64,000 bases of DNA from the NCBI RefSeq assembly GCF_037963865.1, contig NZ_CP150170.1, positions 4,712,001 to 4,776,000 on the forward strand, given 5' to 3'. Of the stretch, positions 1 to 8,979 are shown piece after piece. The notes beneath the pieces were generated by a model. The model saw only the letters and a program-made list of their open reading frames with translations. It did not search any database and had not been told where the DNA came from. Position numbers and translations under genes: made by a program. The stretch comes from Paenibacillus sp. FSL R10-2734 (GTDB lineage: Bacteria; Bacillota; Bacilli; Paenibacillales; Paenibacillaceae). How positions within the stretch are numbered: position 1 is the stretch's first letter; every line of letters begins with the position of its first letter.

Positions 1-674
1 TTATCCGCCGTTCCTCCGAGTAAAAGTGAACGAATGCTCTCGATAAGCGGCGTCATGGGCTGATATTCCGCGAATGCGCGGATCGCCGCGGGCATGCTGT
101 CAGTCGGGGCAAAGGCTGAGCTAACGAATAAAAGCAACATCAGAATGTAAGAAAACACTCCGGCTCCCTCAAAAGATTTGGCAAGCAAGCCAAAGGTGAC
201 GGCAATCCAAGTAAACGCAAGAACACTAAGCAACAAAATGCCAATAGCTAATACCCAACCGAGTACATCCGCTTTCGGTCGAAATCCCATGCCGAAGGCA
301 ACGAGGAATATGGCAAGCAATGAAATGACGTTAAAAACTAATGATGCCACCACATGACCACCTAGAATGGAGGCTTTTGCGATCGGCATGGAGTGGAATC
401 GCTCGAATATTCCTTTCGTGAGATCATTATTGATACGGAGAGAAGAATAGGCCACGCCACTGGCAATACAAAAAAGCAATATTCCGGGAACAATATAATC
501 GATATACCTTACATCACCAGTGTTCATCGCTCCGCCAAAGATGTAAACGAAGAGCAGCATGATCATGATCGGCATGGCGATGACGGTAATAATCGTATCG
601 ATGCTACGCGTGGAGTGACGGATGACACGCCCACTCATGACGGCGGTATCGCCTAGAAAATGAATGAATTTCAT
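1..674 (-). CDS. ABC-2 type exporter permease (partial)
   Basis: This is the membrane subunit of a two-component ABC exporter of the DrrB type. The gene starts at the ATG at 672-674 and runs off the left end, so about 224 codons are visible. The protein opens with a short cytoplasmic stretch (MKFIHFLGDTAVMSGR), followed by several hydrophobic segments, and near the window edge carries the conserved ABC-2 ending EYQPMTPLIESIRSLLLG. Its ATG overlaps the stop of the upstream ATPase gene (ATGA), which indicates translational coupling. The substrate cannot be told; relatives export drugs or antibiotics. The family call is firm, the substrate open. Confidence 0.85.
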   Translation of the reverse strand, partial: MKFIHFLGDTAVMSGRVIRHSTRSIDTIITVIAMPIMIMLLFVYIFGGAMNTGDVRYIDYIVPGILLFCIASGVAYSSLRINNDLTKGIFERFHSMPIAKASILGGHVVASLVFNVISLLAIFLVAFGMGFRPKADVLGWVLAIGILLLSVLAFTWIAVTFGLLAKSFEGAGVFSYILMLLLFVSSAFAPTDSMPAAIRAFAEYQPMTPLIESIRSLLLGGTAD

Positions 675-1615
675 TGGAAGTCCTCCTTTTTGCTGGTGAC
701 GATTGCGAGAAACACATCTTCAAGCGTGGGCAGTTTCTGAGCAAACTCGGCAATTTCTATGTCACTTTCTGCCGCTTTCGTTAGTAATCGCATCATTTGC
801 TTTGTACTTCCATCAGTAATGACCGAGAGCGTGAGATTGTTCGAATCTGCAGTTGCGTTGAATTCCTTTAACAGGTCGCGTGCTTGATTTAGCGTTGTTT
901 CATTGTCGAATCGAAGTTCGATATGCCCCCGAGGCAATCTGTTTTTAAGCTCCGCCGGACTGCCGCTTGCCACGATATGACCTTCGTGTAAAATCGCGAT
1001 TTGATCGGCTAGATGGTCGGCTTCCTCTAAATACTGTGTCGTTAAAAAGACAGTGACACCCGATCTCGCTAAATCCTTGATCATATCCCACATAGCAATA
1101 CGGGCTTGTGGGTCAAGACCGGTGGTCGGCTCGTCGAGAAAGATAACCGACGGGTTGCCTAATAAGCTCATAGCCAAATCCAAGCGCCGACACATACCTC
1201 CGGAATAAGTAGAGATTCGGCGGTCAGCGGCATCGAGCAAGTCAAAGCGGCGCAGCAACTCCTCAGCTTGTTTGTCAGGGTCGGGCAAATGGCGAAGTTT
1301 GGCCATCATTCGCAGATTCTCGCGCCCAGTCAGGATATAGTCTGCGGTTACGCTTTGTCCTGTCAGGCTGATCTCCTTGCGAACATGTTCGGGTTGTTTA
1401 GTTACATCACTTCCATTAATCTTTGCGCTACCGCTGTCGGGCTGGAGCAAGGTAGCAAGAATTTTGATCATTGTGGTTTTACCAGCTCCGTTGGATCCGA
1501 GAAGGGCAAAGGTTGAACCCTTCTGTACGGTGAGGTCCACCCCTCGCAACACTGCTACGTTTTTATAGGATTTTTTGAGGCCGATTACCTCAATAGCCCA
1601 ATCGTTCGATGTCAT
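671..1615 (-). CDS. ABC exporter ATP-binding protein (DrrA type)
   Basis: Cytoplasmic ATPase that powers the adjoining ABC-2 permease. Walker A GSNGAGKTT lies at residues 40-48, the signature YSGGMCRR near 138-144 and Walker B with FLDEPTTGLDP near 159-169, followed by the switch region TTQYLEEAD. The 314-residue length and the C-terminal extension after the nucleotide-binding domain are usual for the DrrA/CcmA group. It is the third gene of a four-gene unit (PadR, DUF1048, ATPase, permease), an arrangement seen in inducible drug-export loci of Bacillales. A GGGGGAG ribosome-binding site precedes the ATG. The exported compound is unknown. Confidence 0.9.
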   Translation of the reverse strand: MTSNDWAIEVIGLKKSYKNVAVLRGVDLTVQKGSTFALLGSNGAGKTTMIKILATLLQPDSGSAKINGSDVTKQPEHVRKEISLTGQSVTADYILTGRENLRMMAKLRHLPDPDKQAEELLRRFDLLDAADRRISTYSGGMCRRLDLAMSLLGNPSVIFLDEPTTGLDPQARIAMWDMIKDLARSGVTVFLTTQYLEEADHLADQIAILHEGHIVASGSPAELKNRLPRGHIELRFDNETTLNQARDLLKEFNATADSNNLTLSVITDGSTKQMMRLLTKAAESDIEIAEFAQKLPTLEDVFLAIVTSKKEDFQ

Positions 1616-1627
1616 CCTAATCTCCCC

Positions 1628-1981
1628 CTATCTTCCAAGTTTTTTATGAATGGATTCGTTCATTTTAGTTCGCATTTTCCCTGTCCAAGTTTGAGCTGAA
1701 ACACCTTCAAGCAAACCGTCGCAGAATGCCATAACGTCATCCCCTACAATTTCCAGAACATCTCGACCTTCAGCAGCCCCCATCTCAAACATGTCGAGCA
1801 TTTCGGGGAACAGGTTGATGACGCTAGAATCGTTAGACGAGAAGTTCAGCATGTATCGCGATGCGATATTGTAAACTTCGCGGTAATCGTTCGGGAGCGC
1901 TTTTGAACGTTTTACGCACTCTTTGTACGCTTTCTTTTGAACACGCAAATCTTTTAGCCAAGCGGAAAAGTTCTTATACAC
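1628..1981 (-). CDS. DUF1048 family protein
   Basis: A 117-residue, mostly helical soluble protein without signal peptide or membrane segment. It resembles the DUF1048 family, small proteins of unknown function that are commonly found directly after PadR regulators and before ABC-2 exporters. It overlaps the end of the PadR gene by eight bases and is followed after 12 bases by the ATPase gene, so it is almost certainly co-transcribed and co-translated with them. A role as accessory or modulator of the regulator or exporter is inference from context only. Confidence 0.75.
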   Translation of the reverse strand: MYKNFSAWLKDLRVQKKAYKECVKRSKALPNDYREVYNIASRYMLNFSSNDSSVINLFPEMLDMFEMGAAEGRDVLEIVGDDVMAFCDGLLEGVSAQTWTGKMRTKMNESIHKKLGR

Positions 1982-2303
1982 GGCTATCCTCCTTTAGTTG
2001 AGCAAGTCTTGACGAAACATATCCCCATTTCTCCCAAAACTGGGACAGTTCGTTCTGCCCGGATTCATTCAAGCTATAAAATTTCCTTGGCGGCCCTATT
2101 TCGGACGGTTTTTTCTCGATATCGACGAGTTTATTTTTTTCTAGCCGAATCAAGATGGTGTATACCGTTCCTTCGACAACATCTTCAAAACCGAGCGTAT
2201 TTAGCGTTTTTACGATTTCATACCCATAGGTTTCTCTCCTGCTGATGATTTCAAGTACGCAGCCTTCCAAAACTCCTTTCAGCATTTCCGTAAGGTTTTC
2301 CAT
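1974..2303 (-). CDS. PadR family transcriptional regulator
   Basis: A 109-residue winged-helix repressor of the PadR type. Residues 10-80 carry the characteristic pattern: LEGCVLEIISRRETYGYEIV, then GTVYTILIRLEKNKLV and the wing with PRKFYSLNESG. Proteins of this subgroup usually bind a drug-like ligand and derepress an adjoining exporter, which fits the three downstream genes here. It is the first gene of the unit. A sigma-A promoter lies just upstream and is overlapped by an imperfect inverted repeat, so autorepression of the whole unit is likely. Confidence 0.9.
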   Translation of the reverse strand: MENLTEMLKGVLEGCVLEIISRRETYGYEIVKTLNTLGFEDVVEGTVYTILIRLEKNKLVDIEKKPSEIGPPRKFYSLNESGQNELSQFWEKWGYVSSRLAQLKEDSRV

Positions 2304-2317
2304 TTAAGTCCTCCAAT

Positions 2318-2363
2318 ACTACTCTGTATTGCTTAGTACCACTACATAGTATCACCGAGTAGT
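2318..2363. promoter_or_regulatory. Candidate PadR operator (inverted repeat)
   Basis: Arms ACTACTCTGT (from 2318) and ACCGAGTAGT (to 2363) are inverted copies with one mismatch. They enclose the -10 box of the padR promoter, the expected place for an autorepressor site. The exact half-sites bound are not known. Confidence 0.5.
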
Positions 2364-2374
2364 CATTTTGTAAA
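2346..2374 (-). promoter_or_regulatory. Sigma-A promoter of the padR-exporter unit
   Basis: Read on the minus strand, TTTACA (2369-2374) and TACTAT (2346-2351) are separated by 17 bases. It lies about 45 bases upstream of the padR start, in the right direction. Confidence 0.7.
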
Positions 2375-2706
2375 TAGGTGGAAAAGCGGATTGCTTAAAA
2401 AAAATGATTGCCGGAGCGATTGGATGTCTTCGCTGACAGCCCAATTTCGCTTAGTAAAAAATAAAAGCCCAGAGACCGCACTGGCCGTGGAGCTTTGGAA
2501 ATTGCGTCTGGAGCGAACTCTTAAACGAAAACCAAAATAAAGCCAAGTATTCCTGAAGCCCATTACAACAGTGTAGTTATCATATATGCAATAGTAGAAT
2601 TCCATTAATATTCCATTAAGATTTGAACATCTCAAAAATGTTATGTTGAGAAAGTCACTTAATAAATATTAAAAAATAACACTAAACGGTAGGTAGAGTA
2701 ACAATC
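2375..2706. other. Intergenic stretch, no gene supported
   Basis: Frames here are open only by chance and show no recognisable protein or ribosome-binding site. A TTGAGA at about 2647 followed by an AT-rich block could be the promoter of the next gene, but the -10 box is weak. Nothing else is seen. Confidence 0.4.
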
Positions 2707-3861
2707 ATGAACAACAAATTTTTTTACAGGTCTTTCGTATTGGCTCATGGTTTGACCTTCGCCACGTCGTATAGCGGCAGTTTGATTTCCGCGGAGAAGT
2801 CGTCAGCTGATTTCACCGACCTAAAGGACTTAGACGCAGCGACGAAGTCCAAATTCGATGCGATGATATCAGCGGGTATCTTTGACGGTGTATCCGACAC
2901 CACTTTCGGATTGAAAGATGAGATGAATCGCGCTCAATTCGCGAAGGTAGCAGCACTTGTTACTGGGTTGAACGTCAACTTGGATCTCAAGAAATCTTCC
3001 TTCAGTGACGTAGACGGCTATGCGCTACCCTATATCGAAGCATTGAAGAATGCAGGAATAACGGTTGGATTCGGTGATGGCACATACAACCCTGCGGGTA
3101 AGGTTACCAATGAGCAATTAGCCACATTTTTAGTACGAGCATTGGGCAAGGATGCTGATGCAAAATCAAAGGCCGCTTCAGGCGTTGGCGATCCCACTGT
3201 TACCAATTGGGCTAAAGGTTACGTCGAGTTGGCTCTCGAGCTTAAATTACTAAATAACGCTCCGAACGGTACGTTCGGCGGAAATGTACCAGCAGATCGA
3301 GAACTACTTGTTAAAGGATCCTTCCAATCCGCCAAAACGCTCGAAGAGTCTAAACCTCTGATTGTAACAGGAGGATTATTTGAGACAGGTGACAAATTGA
3401 ATTTGAAATTGACGGTACAGATCGACCCCAAGTCCATCGACCTATCCAAAATTATTATTAACGGCGTACCGCTAGATCCGAAGCTAGACAGCTTCGAGTT
3501 GTCCAAGGACGGGAAGACGATCATTATCAAGTTGCATAAATCTTTACAATTCGTCGATCCGTCCAAAATGCCGAAAATCGATATAAGCGGCCTGACAACG
3601 CTATACGGAAACTCAGTGAAAAACGATGAGATGAACCCGATCCCGGTTACAGCAACCGAGTCACTAGTCATCAAACCTAAGCCCACTACATCATCGATAT
3701 CGGAGCCTGCGCAGAATCCAAGCCCAGAACCAACTCCGAGCCCAAGCCCAGAACCGACCCCGAGCCCGAGTCCAGAACCGACTCCGAGCCCGAGCCAGAA
3801 TCCAAACCCAAACCCGAACCCAAACCCAAACCCGAACCCAAACCCAAACCCGATCGATTGA
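2707..3861 (+). CDS. S-layer homology (SLH) domain surface protein with Pro-rich tail
   Basis: A secreted, wall-bound protein. A poor signal-like N-terminus (hydrophobic to about residue 28) is followed by three SLH modules at roughly residues 35-215: recognisable cores are LDAATKSKFDAMISAGIFDG, GDGTYNPAGKVTNEQLATFL and WAKGYVELALELKLL. SLH modules bind pyruvylated secondary wall polymer. Residues 220-320 form a beta-rich domain resembling surface Ig-like repeats. The tail has 8-residue PSPEPTPS units and then an NPNP run ending at a TGA. In the frame two bases further on, the same DNA reads KPKPEPKPKPDRLNVNPV and stays open to 3908, so the true tail may have been shifted by one base within the repeat. 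The ribosome-binding site is weak. Confidence 0.8.
   Translation: MNNKFFYRSFVLAHGLTFATSYSGSLISAEKSSADFTDLKDLDAATKSKFDAMISAGIFDGVSDTTFGLKDEMNRAQFAKVAALVTGLNVNLDLKKSSFSDVDGYALPYIEALKNAGITVGFGDGTYNPAGKVTNEQLATFLVRALGKDADAKSKAASGVGDPTVTNWAKGYVELALELKLLNNAPNGTFGGNVPADRELLVKGSFQSAKTLEESKPLIVTGGLFETGDKLNLKLTVQIDPKSIDLSKIIINGVPLDPKLDSFELSKDGKTIIIKLHKSLQFVDPSKMPKIDISGLTTLYGNSVKNDEMNPIPVTATESLVIKPKPTTSSISEPAQNPSPEPTPSPSPEPTPSPSPEPTPSPSQNPNPNPNPNPNPNPNPNPID
3718..3853 (+). repeat. In-gene tandem repeat (24-bp units, then 6-bp units)
   Basis: Units of 24 bases encode PSPEPTPS about three times, then six-base units encode NP about nine times. Such arrays are prone to slippage; changes of 6 or 24 bases keep the frame, single-base changes swap the protein tail. 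Confidence 0.8.
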
Positions 3862-3929
3862 ATGTGAATCCGGTGACTACTGAGAAAGAAGAAAAGCTGA
3901 AAGTCTAATAGTAGTATTTTATCTTTGCG

Positions 3930-3975
3930 TACAGAGCATGGTGGTATGAATGCCCCCTTCGCTCTGTATTTTTTA
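3930..3975 (+). terminator. Rho-independent terminator after the SLH gene
   Basis: TACAGAGC (3930-3937) pairs with GCTCTGTA (3961-3968), followed by TTTTTT. The loop is long at 23 bases, so strength is uncertain. Confidence 0.6.
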
Positions 3976-4050
3976 TGGTTAGAGAACTAAAAATGCTTGC
4001 AGGCAAACAAATGATCATGGTCTTCTAGGTCCACCGTTTAGCAAAAGAAA

Positions 4051-4090
4051 AAGTAGGTGTGCAGAAATAACTGCTCACCTACTTTTTTTA
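4051..4090. terminator. Terminator-like hairpin
   Basis: AAGTAGGTG pairs with CACCTACTT, with A-rich sequence on the left and a T run on the right, so it could act in both directions. No gene lies between it and the previous terminator. Confidence 0.6.
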
Positions 4091-4230
4091 ACTTATATTT
4101 AATCCGTTATTTCATCAATGAGTGAGATTGAGCCAGTAAAGAGCATATTTAATCGTTTACATTACATTTCTTCAACTTGTCATAAAAGTTAACATCGGTA
4201 TATAGTTCCGTTATATAAATCGTGATATAT

Positions 4231-4245
4231 GTCATATTATATGAC
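4231..4245. promoter_or_regulatory. Perfect 7-1-7 palindrome upstream of the hydrolase gene
   Basis: GTCATAT-T-ATATGAC, flanked by further imperfect symmetry (AATCG on the left, CGATT on the right). It lies 40 bases before the ATG at 4286, a usual operator position. The binding protein is unknown. Confidence 0.4.
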
Positions 4246-4285
4246 GCGATTAATAAAACGATATAAGGGAGCTTACAGACTAACT

Positions 4286-5660
4286 ATGACTAAAAAATCA
4301 TCCATTCTTAAACTAACCCTTCTCTCCTCGCTGTTTCATTATTACCTGGATTACAACCGTCGAAAGTATCTGCAAGCCGTGCAACCCCGAATTTAACCGA
4401 AATCGCTGGACTTGTACAACCCATTATTGATAACGCCTCGAAAGATGGCATACGTGTATCGGTTGGTATTGAGGACCTGAGCGGCTCGTATGGAGGCGAA
4501 GGAATTTTACTTGGCAAAGACGACACATATAAACCTGCCAGTACAATTAAGATGGCTCTCGTATCGACGCTTATGCAACAAGTCGATAACGGTATGCTCA
4601 AATTAAGCGATATGGTTACAGTTAAACCTTCCGATGTTGTGGGTGGGACAGGCTCACTACAAAAAGAGAATTTTCCGCAAGACGTAACACTTGGTCGTCT
4701 AGCTCGTCTTATGATTACACAATCGGATAATACGGCTACAAATGTTCTCATCGACGTCGTCGGTTTAGATAAGGTACAGGCATTGCTGGATAAGCTCAAC
4801 TTAAAGGTTATGCATCTTGGCCGTAAAATGTTCGCAGCTGCTCCGACACCTGCACAAGATAATTATATTAATGCCAAGGACTTGCTAACCCTCCTTGAGG
4901 ACATCTACGACGGCACATTCTTAAGTACCGAGTCACGCAACCAAATCATTGCTTGGATGGGTGCGCAGGAAGTTAACACTAAATTCGGGGCCGCTTTACC
5001 CAATGCCCCGATCGCCCATAAAACGGGTGAAAATGCCAACGTTACCCATGATGTTGGATACTTTCTTCTACCCGGTCGTGAGCTTGCTATCAGTGTTATG
5101 ACTGAGGTTACAACCACAGATGATTTCGATAAAGCACAAGCACTAGGAAACCCTGTCGTGCAACAAATTGCGAAGTCCGTTTACAATCAATTGTTAGTAG
5201 ATAACACAGCTGATGTTGGAGAGTTTGTAACTAGAGCAGAGTTCACATCTTTACTAGCTCGCGAGCTTGGACTTAAATCCTCGCAGCAAGGAAAAGAATT
5301 CTCTGATGTAGTACAAGGTAGCCCTTTCTATGAAGATATAATGGCAGCACGTGAAGCAGGTCTCATTACGGCTTGTCTGATAACAGCTTTGGCGCGGATA
5401 CGATCATAACGAGAGCAGAGATGACTACGATGTTTATTCGCGCTTATGAACTCGTGCACGGTAAAGTCAACTCTGGAATTTTAGAATTGCCATACAAGGA
5501 TAATTCGCAATTACCAAGTTGGGCTAAGGAATCTGTTCTAAAAGCAACCTCCTTGAAAAAAATCAACGGCTTTACTGACGGAACCTTCGGTCTTTTAATT
5601 CAGGCCAAGTATTCTGATGGCATTACGGTCATCTCCGGACTTTGGACACTTTCGAAATAA
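4286..5660 (+). pseudogene. Class A beta-lactamase-fold serine hydrolase with SLH modules, two frameshifts
   Basis: The gene begins at the ATG at 4286 (MTKKSSILKLTL), then changes frame around 4320 in a CT-rich tract. After the shift the signal peptide continues as LLAVSLLPG and the hydrolase domain follows. Catalytic motifs are all present: SxxK as PASTIKM (Ser codon at 4540), SDN at 4723-4731 and KTG at 5020-5028. I see no ExxLN omega-loop motif of true beta-lactamases, so a peptidase-like or carboxypeptidase-like surface enzyme is more likely than a resistance enzyme. From about 5215 SLH modules follow. A second shift near 5371 joins EAGLITG to LSDNSFGADTIITRAEM. The last module ends at 5660. 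Each break is explained by one missing base, so this is either recent decay or assembly error. The longest intact piece is 4552-5409. Confidence 0.75.
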
Positions 5661-5791
5661 ACGATTCATTCACCTACCCTAACAACACACAGTGTTTGGA
5701 CGTTGTACAAGGGGAATCATGGTTACACACTTTTTTATTTCACTAGAAGAAGACCATGGGCTTAATTCAACAAACGGATAATTTGCTATAT

Positions 5792-5835
5792 AAAAGGAGC
5801 AACCTGGAGTTCAGCGCCCAGATTGCTCCTTTTAG
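5792..5835. terminator. Bidirectional terminator between convergent genes
   Basis: AAAAGGAGCAA (from 5792) pairs with TTGCTCCTTTT (to 5833), A-rich on one side and T-rich on the other. It serves the hydrolase gene from the left and the glucosidase operon from the right. Confidence 0.75.
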
Positions 5836-5987
5836 TATAATTTCACACATGTAACTCTAAGGTTAGGGAATCATCAGACTCAAGCCGTGGATTCCATCCG
5901 TTTAGCCAGTGCAGGTCTAAGGTACCCCCAGAAGCAGAAATGAAGTCCGTTACTCGTACAACCTGCATGCCTTCAATCCTTCGTTCT

Positions 5988-8105
5988 TTAATGCGAACCG
6001 ATTGTCCAACCTGTTGTGTTCGCCAAGATGTGATAAGCACAAGTTTCCTTGCTTCGGTTAACATCCACATCCAGCATCCCGCTACCGAGACGAAGTCTGC
6101 GAACGGAGAGCAAGTCCATTCCTACCGGCAACATGGGATGAAGCGATATTTGCCGTGCCGTATAATCAAGCCGCAAGCCGAGCATCACTTCAATAAACAC
6201 GAACGGCGTAGCGGCCGCCCACGCCTGAGGAGAGCATGCGACCGGGTAACGAAGCGGCGCACCCTTATTCGTGGTATAACCGCAGAACAGTTCTGGTAGA
6301 CGATGATTTTCAAAGCTAGCACCGGCGGCAAGTAAGCCTTCCATAACGATTAACGCTTCCTTGTGGAAGCCTTCGTGATTCATTCCCATAAGACACAGGG
6401 AGTTATCGTGCGGCCAAACGCTTCCGTTATGATAGCTGATCGGATTGTAGCCCTTTTCCCCCTCTGCCATCGTTCGAATTCCGTAACCGCTGAACAATTC
6501 CTTGGATACTAACTTGTCGGCGACTGCTTCAGCCCTATGTGATTCCAGCATACCTGACATGAGGAGGTGTCCGGGATTCGAAGTAACAGTTTCAACTTGT
6601 TTTCTGTCGCCATCGAGAGCCAGAGCATAAAATCGGTCACCTTCCACCCAAAATTCCTTCTCAAACAGCTTCGCCAATTCTTCCGCTTCAGCGATAAGAT
6701 TACTGGACCAAGCGATCATTTTGTAATCGTTCGAATACGGCTTCATCATGCGGAGGAGCTCCGCAATCGTTGTCTTAGCTTGATAGACATAACCCTGCAC
6801 TTCGACGAGGGCGATCGGAGCTTTCGCATATTCCCCGTTACGATGTATAACAGAATCGGATGAGTCCTTCCACCCTTGATTCGTAATACCTTTGGCGGAT
6901 TTGGTGTTATATGTCAAGAAGTTGCTTTCATCCAAATCGCCGCAAGCATCGATCCATTCCAGCGCCCGCTTGATGTTGGGTATCATCTCTTCAAACAACA
7001 GCAAATCATCGGTCCATTTGACATATTCACCGATTAGGATTAGAAATAGCGGCGTCGCGTCAACCGTACCATAATACGGTTTAAACGGCACCTGGTTCGT
7101 ATTCGCTAGCTCGCCATCGCGCAGCTCGTGCATGATTTTCCCCGGCTGCTCATCGCGCCAGCTATCCGACTTTTCCCCTTGATATCGGGCCATCGTCATA
7201 ATCGTGCCCTTGGCGATTTCGGGATGAACAGGTAGTAGCTGCAACGCCGTGATCAGGCTGTCGCGTCCGAACGGTACAGCATACCAAGGCAAGCCCGCCA
7301 CGGGAAACAAGCCGAAACCGAGATCCGTGAGCAGCGCCCTAATATCTGACAAACCGCGTCGATAGAGATGATCGAAAAACGGATGATCGCTGCTCACCCA
7401 TGTCGAAGTTTTCTCCCAATTTGTATACGAGCGCTGTAGCTCTTGAATGGCGATAGCATGCGAATGGCGCTCGGGATAGACTTCGTCGATGACTGGGACA
7501 AAGAACAGATTGATCGACGTCAATTGCCCCGCTTCCAAATCCATTTGATAGGTAATCACCGCTCCTTCCTTCGAAACGGCAACATGGGCAGGCGCCTCCA
7601 TCCACTCAACGAGCAGCGACCGCTTTACATCGTCCACTCCGCCATAATCGATCGAAAACCCGGACGTTAGCTGCCGAACCCCTGTCTTCTGTCCGACTTG
7701 GCCATCTTGAAATCCGCGAATGACAAACATATCTTGGAAATCGGCATCGATCTCCAGATTGATGCTGACACGTTGGCTATGCGGATTGAAGTTGGTCACT
7801 CCAATCGTTTCATAGAGAATACCTTTATAGATAAATCGCGTTCGCACGATCTCTACGGATTCGCGCCATAGCTTTTCTCCATCTTTGATATCGGGCTTCG
7901 TAAGCACGATATTCGAGACATAGTTCCGGTCAACGTTGGAAGCAAGCATAATCGGTTTTGCCCCGTTGACGGTCAACGCCATGCGGCTGAGAAACCGCGT
8001 ATCTTTCGTATATAAACCGAAGCCTTCCTTGGAATCGGTCAATATATCACCGGATAAATCCGTTATGAGAAACAAATCGTTTTCTTTGATTACGCTGTAT
8101 GCCAC
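5988..8105 (-). CDS. Glycogen-debranching-type amylo-alpha-1,6-glucosidase (GDE_N_bis family)
   Basis: A 705-residue cytoplasmic glycoside hydrolase. The N-terminal third is the beta-sandwich domain typical of the family (starts AYSVIKENDLFLITDLSGDI), and the rest is an (alpha/alpha)6 barrel with GLPWYAVPFGRDSLITALQL and YHNGSVWPHDNSLCLMG. It is the last gene of a sugar importer operon, so it probably hydrolyses an imported glucoside; the exact linkage cannot be told. The start is a GTG eight bases after a GAGGTG site. At the 3' end the frame stops after NTTGWTIGSH, yet one base off the minus strand stays open for about 48 more codons to 5843, right up to the terminator. The natural C-terminus may therefore be longer. 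Confidence 0.8.
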   Translation of the reverse strand: MAYSVIKENDLFLITDLSGDILTDSKEGFGLYTKDTRFLSRMALTVNGAKPIMLASNVDRNYVSNIVLTKPDIKDGEKLWRESVEIVRTRFIYKGILYETIGVTNFNPHSQRVSINLEIDADFQDMFVIRGFQDGQVGQKTGVRQLTSGFSIDYGGVDDVKRSLLVEWMEAPAHVAVSKEGAVITYQMDLEAGQLTSINLFFVPVIDEVYPERHSHAIAIQELQRSYTNWEKTSTWVSSDHPFFDHLYRRGLSDIRALLTDLGFGLFPVAGLPWYAVPFGRDSLITALQLLPVHPEIAKGTIMTMARYQGEKSDSWRDEQPGKIMHELRDGELANTNQVPFKPYYGTVDATPLFLILIGEYVKWTDDLLLFEEMIPNIKRALEWIDACGDLDESNFLTYNTKSAKGITNQGWKDSSDSVIHRNGEYAKAPIALVEVQGYVYQAKTTIAELLRMMKPYSNDYKMIAWSSNLIAEAEELAKLFEKEFWVEGDRFYALALDGDRKQVETVTSNPGHLLMSGMLESHRAEAVADKLVSKELFSGYGIRTMAEGEKGYNPISYHNGSVWPHDNSLCLMGMNHEGFHKEALIVMEGLLAAGASFENHRLPELFCGYTTNKGAPLRYPVACSPQAWAAATPFVFIEVMLGLRLDYTARQISLHPMLPVGMDLLSVRRLRLGSGMLDVDVNRSKETCAYHILANTTGWTIGSH

Positions 8106-8131
8106 AGCTACACCTCGTTCATTTTCATTAA

Positions 8132-8968
8132 CTATCCTTTAACCCCGGAAGAAGCCACGCTTTGCTGCACTTGCTCCTGAACAAGCACGTAAATCACAAT
8201 CCCCGGAAGAATCACCATCATTAGCGCAGCGAACATTCTTGTATAATTGTAGGAGAACGCTTCGTTAAAAAATTCCAGTGCCACCGGCAACGTTCTGTTC
8301 TTCTCGCTGGTCGTCAATATCAGTGCGTAGAAGTATTCATTCCAATTGTTCAAGAACATTAAAATGCCGGCTGTCGAAATGCCCGATTTGGCCAACGGCA
8401 TGTTTACGTTCCAGAAGATTCTCCAGAAGCCCGCGCCGTCGATTAAAGCTGATTCGTCAAGATCTTTGGGAATTGCGATAAACGATAACCGCAGGATGAA
8501 CAATGCCAGAGCCATTCCGAAAGATGCATACACGAGAATCAATGCGGTCTTCGTATCATAGAGATCGAGGTTCATGATGATCGTGAAGATAGGCTGCGCA
8601 CGGGCATATCCCGGGATCAGCAACGTAATGGTACAAAGGATAAATAAGAACGATTTGCCGCGAAAATTGAATTTCCCGAAAATATAACCGGCCATCGTGT
8701 AAATGAACAGCGCAATCAAAGTCGAGGCTATCGCAATGAACATGGAATTCATAAAGTACCCCAAAAAATTGTACTGTGTGAAAACATCCATGTATGCTTG
8801 AAAGTCAATTTTTTTCGGCAGAGAAAAAGGATCATTCAATATTTCTTTGTTTGATTTGAAGGAAGACAACAGAATCCATAAGATCGGGAATATCGACACC
8901 AAGACCGTAAACGTCATGACGCTGTAAGAGACAATGAGTTCAGGCCATTTTCGGATGTTTATTATCAC
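8132..8968 (-). CDS. Carbohydrate ABC transporter permease (MalG type)
   Basis: Inner-membrane permease with six predicted helices. The cytoplasmic EAA loop that contacts the ATPase is DLDESALIDGAGFWRIFWNV, and the protein ends QQSVASSGVKG as MalG-type permeases do. I place the start at the GTG at 8968, which has GAGGGG seven bases upstream; an in-frame TTG at 8983 has no proper ribosome-binding site. It follows the MalF-type gene immediately. No ATPase gene is present, so a shared MsmX-type ATPase is presumably used. Confidence 0.88.
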   Translation of the reverse strand: MIINIRKWPELIVSYSVMTFTVLVSIFPILWILLSSFKSNKEILNDPFSLPKKIDFQAYMDVFTQYNFLGYFMNSMFIAIASTLIALFIYTMAGYIFGKFNFRGKSFLFILCTITLLIPGYARAQPIFTIIMNLDLYDTKTALILVYASFGMALALFILRLSFIAIPKDLDESALIDGAGFWRIFWNVNMPLAKSGISTAGILMFLNNWNEYFYALILTTSEKNRTLPVALEFFNEAFSYNYTRMFAALMMVILPGIVIYVLVQEQVQQSVASSGVKG

Positions 8969-8979
8969 TTTTACACCCC

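Noticed and set aside
2363..2635. 90-codon minus-strand frame upstream of padR
   Set aside because: It has no ribosome-binding site, overlaps the padR promoter and shows no protein-like composition.
4540..5028. Calling the surface hydrolase a true beta-lactamase
   Set aside because: SxxK, SDN and KTG are present, but the omega-loop ExxLN motif needed for deacylation is not visible.
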